A DNA stretch of 29,001 nt from Candidatus Uhrbacteria bacterium (GTDB lineage: Bacteria; Patescibacteriota; Patescibacteriia; JACQRZ01): contig JACQRZ010000014.1 in the NCBI GenBank assembly GCA_016206235.1, positions 1-29,001 of the forward strand. The letters run 5' to 3'. A model generated the notes under the pieces. That model did not search any database. It was not told the DNA's origin and saw nothing but the letters and a program-made list of their open reading frames with translations. The position numbers and the translations under genes are program-made. Every line of letters starts with the position of its first letter. Positions within the stretch are counted from its first letter, which is position 1. This document shows, one piece after another, positions 22,426 through 29,001 of the stretch.

Positions 22426-23889
22426 TTATGGATTCTGACAGCGTAGATGAGAGCAGAACAGGTACGCCCGATAAACTGCTTCTGCCGTTTTTTGCACTGC
22501 ATTTCCGATATACCGCTCGGGATCCCCAAGCAGCTCAAGGACATCAAATGGAATGCGTTCTATTGCCTCGCTAAGCTCCTCATCTCCATCCGCAAGCGTA
22601 TTCATCACATCGCTCAACTGATAACCCTTCTCTTTTGCGAGAGGTACTGCTGTGTGATTGATCAACTCATGGGCATCACCTGGATATCCTGCCATCTGAA
22701 GGGCGATATACCATGGTTCTGCGGTGATAACATGCGCGCTTTGAAGAAAATTTTCATTGCATTTTTCAGCATCTACTGATATGCGCGTTATAAACGGTAT
22801 GTGTCCGCTATCTTCACGCATCAATGTCTCCAGCTGATGAACGACATTGATAACGATCGCGGGAAAATCTCGCGCCACACAACTGCCGACCAGATCTCGC
22901 TGGTGCTCACTGATAAACGTGTCGAGAACCTTGCCGAACTCATTTTTCGTCCGCCACCACATCCCCTCGATATTCTCAAAGGTAATAGGGTTGCGCTTAT
23001 GCGCCATGGTCGAAGATCCAACCTGTCCCTTTGCAAATGGCTCGCCGATTTCTGCGATCTCAGTTCTCATAAGATTCCGACAATCCCTGCCGAATTGGGC
23101 AAGCGACGCCGACAGCATGGTGCAAGAAAAAAGATAGTATGCAAGCGGCTCGGGTGGCAAAATCTGGGTGCTTATGGGAGCGGCCTTCAATCCACACTTG
23201 GCAAGTATTCGCTCCTCAAGAGAACCTCCTCCCAAAAACGCATTCATACCAAGGCCGACTTGCGCATTGTATGCGCCGACTGCACCGGATATCTTGCCAA
23301 CGAGTCCTTCTGAGTGTCTTTCCAATTCTTCACAATTGGCAACTACGCGGCTCAAAATGGTTGCAAACCAAAAACCGACAGTGATAGGAAGCGCATGCTG
23401 TCCATGTGTCCTGCCTATTTGGAGCTGACTCGCAAAAGTCGCTGCTCTCTCGCTAAACGCATTGATAACTCGAAGCACGAGAGGTCGCAACACTTCTCTG
23501 TGAACACGCACAAACATCAACGATCGAGCGGTGTCGAGAGCGTCATAACTTGTTAAAGGAACATGAATCCAGCGCCTCAAACATGGATGTACGATTTCTT
23601 GAGCGCAACGTATCCATGCGCGGATATCGTGCTTTGTAAGCGTCCTTTCGATATGATCAACATCCGTCGTACGAATCGCTAAGAGCTGCTCGATCACATC
23701 GGATGTGAGATAGGCGCTATCCTCGGGGGGAATAACACCGATTTCACCTAAAACCTCAAGCGTCGCCACCTCAACCTGTGCCACATACGACATAAGCTTG
23801 TCGTATCCAAAAATACTTTTCAGCGATTTCGGCTGATACCGAGGATTGCCAGGCATTGAGAGATTCAAGGCATTCGCATTACTGCTCAT
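22426..23889 (-). CDS. purB: Adenylosuccinate lyase
   Basis: This 487-residue fumarase/aspartase-superfamily enzyme splits SAICAR and adenylosuccinate in purine synthesis. The superfamily signature GSSTMAHKRNP is at 291-301, and GRTHGQHA (159-166) supplies the catalytic histidine region. VPLTSYDALDTARS (110-123) is the substrate-binding segment. GGAGGT (23902-23897) lies 7 bases before the ATG. Its own terminator follows. The gene for the preceding pathway steps is not in this window. Confidence 0.93.
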   Translation of the reverse strand: MSSNANALNLSMPGNPRYQPKSLKSIFGYDKLMSYVAQVEVATLEVLGEIGVIPPEDSAYLTSDVIEQLLAIRTTDVDHIERTLTKHDIRAWIRCAQEIVHPCLRRWIHVPLTSYDALDTARSLMFVRVHREVLRPLVLRVINAFSERAATFASQLQIGRTHGQHALPITVGFWFATILSRVVANCEELERHSEGLVGKISGAVGAYNAQVGLGMNAFLGGGSLEERILAKCGLKAAPISTQILPPEPLAYYLFSCTMLSASLAQFGRDCRNLMRTEIAEIGEPFAKGQVGSSTMAHKRNPITFENIEGMWWRTKNEFGKVLDTFISEHQRDLVGSCVARDFPAIVINVVHQLETLMREDSGHIPFITRISVDAEKCNENFLQSAHVITAEPWYIALQMAGYPGDAHELINHTAVPLAKEKGYQLSDVMNTLADGDEELSEAIERIPFDVLELLGDPERYIGNAVQKTAEAVYRAYLFCSHLRCQNP

Positions 23890-23896
23890 TGAAACG

Positions 23897-23902
23897 ACCT
23901 CC
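23897..23902 (-). promoter_or_regulatory. Canonical ribosome binding site of purB
   Basis: GGAGGT, full anti-SD complement, 7 bases before the ATG at 23889. Confidence 0.85.
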
Positions 23903-23967
23903 GTTGAAAAACGCTTACACCTGATATATCACAAACTCCCTAAAAAGAAAAGGGCGGTGATTGCAAT

Positions 23968-24351
23968 CTATTTCTTGAAATCAAGGCAAATGGAGTTGAT
24001 GCAGTACCGCTTTCCACCATCTTCTTTAGGGCCATTATCAAACACATGGCCCAGGTGAGCTCCACACTGCTTACACAACACCTCGGTACGGCTCATGCCA
24101 TGGCTCGTGTCTTCTTTCAGTTCAACGTGATCGAGATGCGCTGGATTGGTAAAACTTGGCCATCCAGTGCCAGAATCGAATTTTGTGTCGGAAGAAAAGA
24201 GTTCTTGGCCGCAAACCGTGCACGTATACATCCCTTTTTCATGAGAATTCCAGTACTTTCCACTAAATGGAGCCTCTGTTCCTTTTTTTCGGGCGACATG
24301 ATAGAGTTCTGGAGAAAGCTCAGTATTAGGTTTTATTGAATTTTTATTCAT
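23968..24351 (-). CDS. msrB: Peptide methionine-(R)-S-oxide reductase
   Basis: This 127-residue MsrB repairs oxidised methionine. Zinc ligands are C44/C47 (CTVC) and C93/C96 (CKQC). The catalytic cysteine is C117 in RYCINS, and FDSGTGWPSF and HGMSRTEV complete the family pattern. No MsrA domain is fused. It has no membrane or signal segment. Its ATG (24351) is directly back-to-back with the plus-strand gene that begins at 24352, so its promoter must lie inside that gene's first codons. A TTG at 24360 is the only alternative start and would overlap that gene. Confidence 0.95.
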   Translation of the reverse strand: MNKNSIKPNTELSPELYHVARKKGTEAPFSGKYWNSHEKGMYTCTVCGQELFSSDTKFDSGTGWPSFTNPAHLDHVELKEDTSHGMSRTEVLCKQCGAHLGHVFDNGPKEDGGKRYCINSICLDFKK

Positions 24352-26046
24352 ATGCCCCAACCATGTATTCAGTGTAAAAAGGATCTCTCATTTGATCAAA
24401 AGGATCAAGAGTTCATCGCTTCTTTTGGCGCTCCTCTTCCAAAGCGCTGCCACCCCTGCCGCCGCACAGCCCAGCTCATATGGGAAAACGAACTCCTCCT
24501 CTATCCGCGAAAGTGCGACCGGTCAGGCAAATCCATTCTTTCGATGTATCCGGAAAACGTGCCATTTCCTGTCTACGACACGAAAGAGTGGTGGTCAGAC
24601 ACGTGGGATGGCAAAGATTATGGCAGAGATATTGATTTTTCACGACCTTTCTTCGAGCAGTGGTATGAACTAGAAAAATCCGTACCACATCAAGCACGTT
24701 TTGTTATTGAAGGGAATATCGTCAACAGTGATTTTATTAATTACTGCAGCAACGTAAAGAATTGCTATTTGACCTTTGACTCCGATTACAACGATAACTG
24801 CTACTACTCATACACACTACAAAACGATAAAGACGTCGTTGACTGCCTAAAAGTGCGCGAGTCAGAACTTTGCTATGAATGCATCGACTGTTTTAAATGT
24901 TATAAGTGTCGCTACTGCCAGAATGTCCAGAATAGTAATGAATGTGTCTTTGGATACAACCTCTCAAACTGCACCAACTGCTTTGGCTGCGTAAACATGA
25001 AAAACGCGCAGTACTGCTGGTTTAATGAACAGCTCTCAAAAGAAGACTACGAAAAAAAACTTTCGCAAAGCAATCTCACGAGCCGTAAGAGCATACAAGC
25101 GTGGGGCTCAAAGTTTGAAGAGCATAAAAAGAACTTCCCCAAACAATACATGCATGGCGTGAATAACATTGATTGTACTGGCGATTACCTTATGAATAGC
25201 AAGAGTGCTATTGAGTGTTACGATGGATTCCGCGTGGAAGACTCTAAATATTGCGAAGCGTTGTTTTTACCCATTAAAGATTGTTACGAATGTTTTGAAT
25301 GCGGTGAAGATAGTAGTCGTATGTACTATTCTGCCGTATGCGGATTTCAATCATATAACTTGCGATTTTGCTGGGGAGTTATGGAGGGGTGTTCGGATTG
25401 TGATTACAGCCTGAATTGCCGCAGCATTAAAAACTGTTTTGGATGTAGCAACCTTCGAAGTAGCCAGTACTGCATTCTTAATAAGCAATATTCCAAGGAA
25501 GAATACGAGAGGTTGCACGCACAACTTATCGAGCACATGAAAGCAACTGGTGAATGGGGCGAATACTTTCCGCCCGAATACAGTCCCTTTGCTTACAACG
25601 CATCAAACGCCATTCTGTTCAGCCCCGAGTCAAAAGAAACGACTATTGCTCTTGGATATCGATGGGATGATTCAGCTGATACAAAACGTGGTACGCCGAC
25701 CGATATTCCAGATAACCTCTCAGATGCTGATGAAGCTATTTTGGCGAACGTTTTTGCTGACAAGGATACAGGCCAGCAGTACAAGATCATCAAACAAGAA
25801 CTCGAGTTTTACAAAAAACTTGGCATTCCTCTTCCAGACAAAAGTTTTCTTGAGCGACACAAAACGCGCATGGCAAAAAGGAATCCGAAAAAACTGTACG
25901 AACGTATGTGCGTCTGCGCAAACGCTGCACACAATGACCATCATGAATCGCCTGAAAACTGCAAGCGACCATTTCAGACCACATGGAATCCTTCCCGTGA
26001 AAAAAATATCTATTGCCGCGAGTGCTTCGCGCAAGAAATGGTATAA
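24352..26046 (+). CDS. Cysteine-rich zinc-ribbon / repeat protein of unknown function
   Basis: This 564-residue protein has 34 or so cysteines. An N-terminal zinc ribbon holds C5-x2-C8 and C33-x2-C36 (PLPKRCHPC). Residues 132-375 are a cysteine-punctuated repeat region with two related modules: NCTNCFGCVNMKNAQYC (206-222) and KNCFGCSNLRSSQYC (360-374), each followed by a (S)KE(D/E)YE helix. A second ribbon-like copy at 470-501 has lost its four cysteines. A C-terminal CxxC (C555-x2-C558 in YCRECFAQE) ends it. I associate this architecture with proteins of Patescibacteria but know no function. The middle could be a beta-helix-like solenoid stabilised by metal or Cys pairs. The start is forced by an in-frame stop at 24337 and by C5. 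Confidence 0.8.
   Translation: MPQPCIQCKKDLSFDQKDQEFIASFGAPLPKRCHPCRRTAQLIWENELLLYPRKCDRSGKSILSMYPENVPFPVYDTKEWWSDTWDGKDYGRDIDFSRPFFEQWYELEKSVPHQARFVIEGNIVNSDFINYCSNVKNCYLTFDSDYNDNCYYSYTLQNDKDVVDCLKVRESELCYECIDCFKCYKCRYCQNVQNSNECVFGYNLSNCTNCFGCVNMKNAQYCWFNEQLSKEDYEKKLSQSNLTSRKSIQAWGSKFEEHKKNFPKQYMHGVNNIDCTGDYLMNSKSAIECYDGFRVEDSKYCEALFLPIKDCYECFECGEDSSRMYYSAVCGFQSYNLRFCWGVMEGCSDCDYSLNCRSIKNCFGCSNLRSSQYCILNKQYSKEEYERLHAQLIEHMKATGEWGEYFPPEYSPFAYNASNAILFSPESKETTIALGYRWDDSADTKRGTPTDIPDNLSDADEAILANVFADKDTGQQYKIIKQELEFYKKLGIPLPDKSFLERHKTRMAKRNPKKLYERMCVCANAAHNDHHESPENCKRPFQTTWNPSREKNIYCRECFAQEMV
24371..24399 (-). promoter_or_regulatory. msrB promoter candidate inside the divergent gene
   Basis: TTGATC (24399-24394), a 17-base spacer and TACACT (24376-24371), reading toward msrB from within the first 16 codons of the cysteine-rich gene. 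The leader would be about 15 bases. Confidence 0.45.
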
Positions 26047-26072
26047 AAAAAGTCAGTCCTAGCAAGACTGAC
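26045..26072 (-). terminator. Rho-independent terminator after the histidine phosphatase gene
   Basis: GTCAGTC (26052-26058) and GACTGAC (26066-26072) form a perfect 7-bp stem with a 7-base loop. In the minus direction it is followed by seven T. It also touches the stop of the converging cysteine-rich gene, so it may block read-through both ways. Confidence 0.85.
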
Positions 26073-26078
26073 CCAAAG

Positions 26079-26768
26079 TTATGGCCAAATGGCCTGAACT
26101 GCATATCGTAACGAACGGCTGAATCGCGTTCCAATGAAATGCCCCGTATCATTGATGCAGACAACTCGCCACGCGTCCGTTGTCGTACAGTACTGAAGAT
26201 GTGTAATCGACGTATTGTCGATTTCCAGATTCAAGGCAAACTGAGGTGGAAAATTCATGACACCGCGCAGTCCGCACCGTATGGTATTGGTATGTGAAAT
26301 AGCGCAAAATACATACCGGTCCTTTCTCGGCGCAAGTTGTATCTTCCTCCGAAAATACTCGAGAGCTCTACGCTCGAGTTCGCGAAAGGTCTCGCCGTTT
26401 GGCGGTCGAAAATCCCAGCCGTTCTCATTTATTTCTCGCTTGATAGCTTCAGTCAGAACTTCATCCTGATGACGCCCCTCCCAATCTCCTTTATTGTGCT
26501 CTTGGAGATCCTCTTCGATATTCATCATATCGGGATCAAGTCCAAGATAACTATAGACCCCAAAACCCGTACCCCATGCACGAATAGCAGGCGAGACGTC
26601 AAACTCATCAAAACGCATGCAATCGCGATCGAATCGTTGTGCTAAAAGCTGCACCTGCTCGATGCCATCGGCTGTCAATTGCACTGTGGTAGCGCGACCA
26701 GTAATGATCTTTTCCTGTAGTTGTCGTTCAAAATGCGCATGGCGTATCAGATACCAATCAATGATCAT
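26079..26768 (-). CDS. Histidine phosphatase (phosphoglycerate mutase-like) family protein
   Basis: This 229-residue protein has the catalytic LIRHAH (7-12; H10), SPAIRA (59-64), KGDWEGR (93-99), NGETFRELERRALEYF (124-139) and the second histidine H159 in ISHTNTIR. It removes a phosphate from a small molecule or protein; the substrate is not visible. The start is the ATG at 26768, 7 bases after GGAGGT (26781-26776), rather than the longer frame at 26786. It has its own promoter and terminator, so it is a single-gene unit. Confidence 0.88.
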   Translation of the reverse strand: MIIDWYLIRHAHFERQLQEKIITGRATTVQLTADGIEQVQLLAQRFDRDCMRFDEFDVSPAIRAWGTGFGVYSYLGLDPDMMNIEEDLQEHNKGDWEGRHQDEVLTEAIKREINENGWDFRPPNGETFRELERRALEYFRRKIQLAPRKDRYVFCAISHTNTIRCGLRGVMNFPPQFALNLEIDNTSITHLQYCTTTDAWRVVCINDTGHFIGTRFSRSLRYAVQAIWP

Positions 26769-26775
26769 GAAAAGA

Positions 26776-26781
26776 ACCTCC
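26776..26781 (-). promoter_or_regulatory. Canonical ribosome binding site of the histidine phosphatase gene
   Basis: GGAGGT 7 bases before the ATG at 26768, which fixes the start. Confidence 0.85.
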
Positions 26782-26801
26782 CTCAAAAATGAACTAGCCG
26801 T

Positions 26802-26830
26802 AGAGTATCACGGCATTTTGTTCGTGACAA
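26802..26830 (-). promoter_or_regulatory. Promoter of the histidine phosphatase gene
   Basis: TTGTCA (26830-26825), a 17-base spacer and TACTCT (26807-26802) with an extended TGA before the -10. It lies right after the doxX terminator. Confidence 0.55.
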
Positions 26831-26850
26831 TATAAGACGGAGATAGCATT

Positions 26851-26879
26851 AAAAAAGCCAGAAGAAACTCTTCTTGCTT
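26851..26879 (-). terminator. Rho-independent terminator after doxX
   Basis: On the minus strand AAGCAAGAAGA pairs with TCTTCTGGCTT (one mismatch) around a GTT loop, followed by a run of T. It lies about 30 bases past the doxX stop. Confidence 0.8.
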
Positions 26880-26907
26880 TCGTCTTTTGCGATGAAATTC
26901 TGTAATG

Positions 26908-27342
26908 CTATGCAGCGGGTGGAGCGGATGTGCCCTTCTTTGCCAGTGCCTCATCAAGCGAATACTTTCCTGCTCCCAAAAACATAACTGCAATTGACAT
27001 AAGGAATAAAACCAATGGAAACTCCCAGCCCGGTCCTGTCGGAGTTGCAAAACCCACATGCATCACCTGGATCATAAAATAGATTGCCCCAATCATAATA
27101 ATACCCGTAACTTTTGCTGCCCAATGCGTCCAGATACCAAGAAGTAATGCAATTCCCGCGAGCGGCTCAATAACGGATAGGGCTTTCATGAGCATCAACA
27201 TGTTTGCAGACATGCCGAGACTTTCTGGACTTGCTTGCCACATCGCCCATTTCATTACTCCCGCGACAATAAACACTACCGCCAAACCAATGCGTAGCGC
27301 AAGGAGACCTAAGTCATGATATGTTTTTCCTTCACAACACAT
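26908..27342 (-). CDS. DoxX family membrane protein
   Basis: This 144-residue protein has four hydrophobic segments and DoxX features: LALRIGLAVVFIVAGVMKW (14-32), VIEPLAGIALLLGIWTHWAA and a final segment MSIAVMFLGAGKYSLDEAL. DoxX proteins are small membrane proteins tied to redox or thiol stress in some bacteria, but the role here is open. MCC at the N-terminus gives two adjacent cysteines. No Shine-Dalgarno. The 68-base gap after gnd holds an A/T tract with a weak period of 7 and possible -10 TATACT. Confidence 0.8.
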   Translation of the reverse strand: MCCEGKTYHDLGLLALRIGLAVVFIVAGVMKWAMWQASPESLGMSANMLMLMKALSVIEPLAGIALLLGIWTHWAAKVTGIIMIGAIYFMIQVMHVGFATPTGPGWEFPLVLFLMSIAVMFLGAGKYSLDEALAKKGTSAPPAA

Positions 27343-27410
27343 AAAATAAAAAATAATGAATTAACTCATCATTCAGTATACCGATATCCTATAAAAATAA
27401 AAGGTTATGC

Positions 27411-28832
27411 CTAGGAAGAAAGCCACTCGGTATGAAAAGTGCCAGATTTGTCGATGCGCTCGTAGGTATGCGCGCCAAAGTAATCGCGCTGCGCTTGAAT
27501 CATGTTTGCCGAGCCGTCTACCGTACGATAGGAGTCAAAATAGGTGATGGCAGATGCAAAGCATGGTACGGCAATGCCAGCAAGAACACTTTCTGCAATA
27601 CATATTCGCCAGTTGGCCTCCATTGAGGAAAGTGCATCTTTAAAATACGGCGATAACATGAGGTTATCAAGATCAGGCGCTTCATCGAAGGCTTTTTTAA
27701 TTTCTTCCAAGAATCGCGCGCGAATAATACACCCTCCTCGCCACAAGAGCGCGAGCGAACCAAAGCGCAAATTCCAGTCATATTCTTTTGAGGCGACTTT
27801 TAGAAGCGCAAACCCTTGACAGTACGCCATAATTTTTGAGGCGTAGAGCGCATCATGGATGATCTGCAAAAACGCCTTGCGGTCATAACTTTTCTTTTGC
27901 GCAGACGATGTTATCGCTTTGCTCGCAGCAACTCTTTCGCTTTTATATGCACTGATATACCGTGCTTGCACTGCCTCAATAATGCTTGGTATTGGTACAC
28001 CAAGGTTGAGAGAGTTTTGCGAAGTCCATTTTCCGGTTCCTTTGTCACCTGCTTTATCTAAAATAATATCGATCATCGCTTTGCCGGTTTCCGCATCTGT
28101 TTTTTGGAAAATATGGCTCGTGATTTCAATAAGGTATGAGTCCAGCACCCCTTTATTCCATTCAGCAAACACATCTGCCATTTCTTGCGGCGTCATGCCA
28201 AGCAATTCGCGCATCACAAAGTAGCTTTCCGCGATAAGCTGCATGTCGGCATACTCAATCGCGTTGTGAATCATCTTTACATAATGCCCCGCGCCGTTAG
28301 GACCAACCCATTCGCAACATGGAATATCATTGTTCGAACCTACTTTTGCCGAAATAGCCTGAAATAATTCTTTCACCTCTGGCCATGCCGAAGGTGTCCC
28401 TCCTGGCATAATCGAAGGTCCTTTGAGCGCGCCTTCTTCACCACCAGACACACCGGTACCGATATAACGCAAACCCTTTGACTCAACGAATGTTTGGCGC
28501 TTCATGGTATCGGTGAAATAGCTGTTGCCGCCGTCAATAATAATGTCATCTTTTTGCAAAAGCGGTGTGAGCTGCTCGATCATCTCATCAACGGCAGTTC
28601 CAGCTTTTACCATGAGCATGACTTTGCGTGGGCTTTTGAGCGACCCAACAAGGGTTGCGAGATCCTTTGTGCCAACAATATTTTTACCCTGCGCACGTCC
28701 TTGTATAAATGCGTCTACTTTTTCCGGCGTTCTATTGTATACTGCCACCGTGTATCCCCTGCTCTCCATGTTGAGGACGAGATTCTCGCCCATCACTGCT
28801 AAACCAATAATGCCAATGTCTGCTTGTGGCAT
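27411..28832 (-). CDS. gnd: 6-phosphogluconate dehydrogenase, decarboxylating
   Basis: This 473-residue enzyme converts 6-phosphogluconate to ribulose 5-phosphate with NAD(P)+. The N-terminal Rossmann motif is GLAVMGENL (10-18), the catalytic lysine region is GHYVKMIHNAIEYADMQ (with K and the HN pair), and the family signature GDKGTGKWTSQNSL follows. The C-terminus is complete. Two glycines I recall in HNGIEYGDMQ are alanines here. It is preceded by a 26-codon ORF that stops 1 base before its ATG, so translation may be coupled to that ORF. No SD is present. Confidence 0.96.
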   Translation of the reverse strand: MPQADIGIIGLAVMGENLVLNMESRGYTVAVYNRTPEKVDAFIQGRAQGKNIVGTKDLATLVGSLKSPRKVMLMVKAGTAVDEMIEQLTPLLQKDDIIIDGGNSYFTDTMKRQTFVESKGLRYIGTGVSGGEEGALKGPSIMPGGTPSAWPEVKELFQAISAKVGSNNDIPCCEWVGPNGAGHYVKMIHNAIEYADMQLIAESYFVMRELLGMTPQEMADVFAEWNKGVLDSYLIEITSHIFQKTDAETGKAMIDIILDKAGDKGTGKWTSQNSLNLGVPIPSIIEAVQARYISAYKSERVAASKAITSSAQKKSYDRKAFLQIIHDALYASKIMAYCQGFALLKVASKEYDWNLRFGSLALLWRGGCIIRARFLEEIKKAFDEAPDLDNLMLSPYFKDALSSMEANWRICIAESVLAGIAVPCFASAITYFDSYRTVDGSANMIQAQRDYFGAHTYERIDKSGTFHTEWLSS

Positions 28833-28833
28833 A

Positions 28834-28914
28834 TTATTTTTGAGACTGATAGAATGTCATGGCTTCTTTGCATGTGCCATCAAACGAAAGGTAGGGTGAA
28901 AGCGTTGATTTCAT
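28834..28914 (-). pseudogene. Remnant N-terminus of a PhnB-like VOC family gene, now a leader ORF of gnd
   Basis: ATG at 28914 begins a 26-residue frame, MKSTLSPYLSFDGTCKEAM then TFYQSQK, and a TAA (28834-28836) follows. This matches the usual start of PhnB/YjdN-type VOC proteins (about 140 residues), of which everything after FYQS is missing. The rest appears deleted and replaced by gnd. It may be a decayed gene or a retained leader peptide. Confidence 0.6.
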
Positions 28915-28927
28915 ACTATTAGAATTA

Positions 28928-28936
28928 ATTATAGCA
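28928..28936 (-). promoter_or_regulatory. Extended -10 promoter of the PhnB stub and gnd
   Basis: A perfect TATAAT (28933-28928) with an extended TGC (28936-28934). The -35 is weak (TTTCAA at 17 bases). The start would be about 6 bases before the stub ATG, giving a nearly leaderless transcript. Confidence 0.7.
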
Positions 28937-28970
28937 CCAAAATCCTGACTTTGAAACCTGACCTGCATCA

Positions 28971-28992
28971 CGCCGTAGCTTTAGCGAAGGCG
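28971..28992. repeat. Short REP-like palindrome
   Basis: CGCC (28971-28974) pairs with GGCG (28989-28992), and GCT with AGC around a TT loop, separated by GTA and GAA internal loops. It lies upstream of the gnd promoter at the window edge. It is of a form I associate with intergenic elements of Patescibacteria genomes. It is not followed by a T-tract. Confidence 0.45.
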
Positions 28993-29001
28993 GACTAACT
29001 C

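Noticed and set aside
25550..26062. 170-residue plus-strand frame overlapping the cysteine-rich gene
   Set aside because: It is a shifted frame of a gene whose own frame holds conserved motifs; no domain features.

Overview
The window looks like chromosome of a Candidate Phyla Radiation (Patescibacteria) bacterium. The main clues are very tight gene packing with no gap above about 250 bases, frequent ATGA-type overlaps, few Shine-Dalgarno (SD) sequences, and a cysteine-rich zinc-ribbon protein of a type I associate with that radiation. The lineage is an inference. The gene set is richer than in the most reduced members: it includes a complete SUF system, a class I ribonucleotide reductase with its redoxin and reductase, two purine genes and 6-phosphogluconate dehydrogenase.

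Layout. Positions 132-5324 (minus) hold one SUF iron-sulfur operon in the order Rrf2 regulator, sufC, sufB, short sufD, sufS, sufU, SufT-like. It has a recognisable promoter and an inverted repeat over the transcription start that suggests autoregulation. Positions 5377-10809 (minus) hold an FMN reductase, D-Ala-D-Ala ligase, a protein with an anthrax-lethal-factor-like metalloprotease core, a cupin, UppP, a NUDIX hydrolase, a YggU protein and a VanZ-like membrane protein. tRNA-Ser(GGA) and rmuC follow (10843-12011). A calcium-type P-type ATPase and a DedA protein are on the plus strand (12128-15474). A deoxynucleotide and redox block on minus (15486-21076) encodes NrdB, NrdA, TrxB, a 53-residue cysteine-rich protein and an NrdH-like redoxin. 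These could form a NADPH to TrxB to redoxin to NrdA electron chain. purM, purB and msrB follow on minus. A 564-residue cysteine-rich protein is on plus (24352-26046). A histidine phosphatase, DoxX and Gnd on minus close the window, and Gnd is preceded by the stub of a lost PhnB-type gene.

Most notable observations: (1) the metalloprotease at 7140-8351 keeps every catalytic position I can recall from anthrax lethal factor, but has no signal peptide; (2) the cysteine-rich protein has two copies of a CFGC module plus an intact N-terminal zinc ribbon and a second, cysteine-free copy of that ribbon at identical spacing; (3) six gene junctions carry degenerate tandem repeats with period exactly 7, five of them against a start codon; (4) the nrdA leader has crossing complementary segments and a small CPFC-containing ORF; (5) only three genes (purM, purB, the phosphatase) have a canonical SD at 7-base spacing, which may mean they were acquired or are expressed differently.
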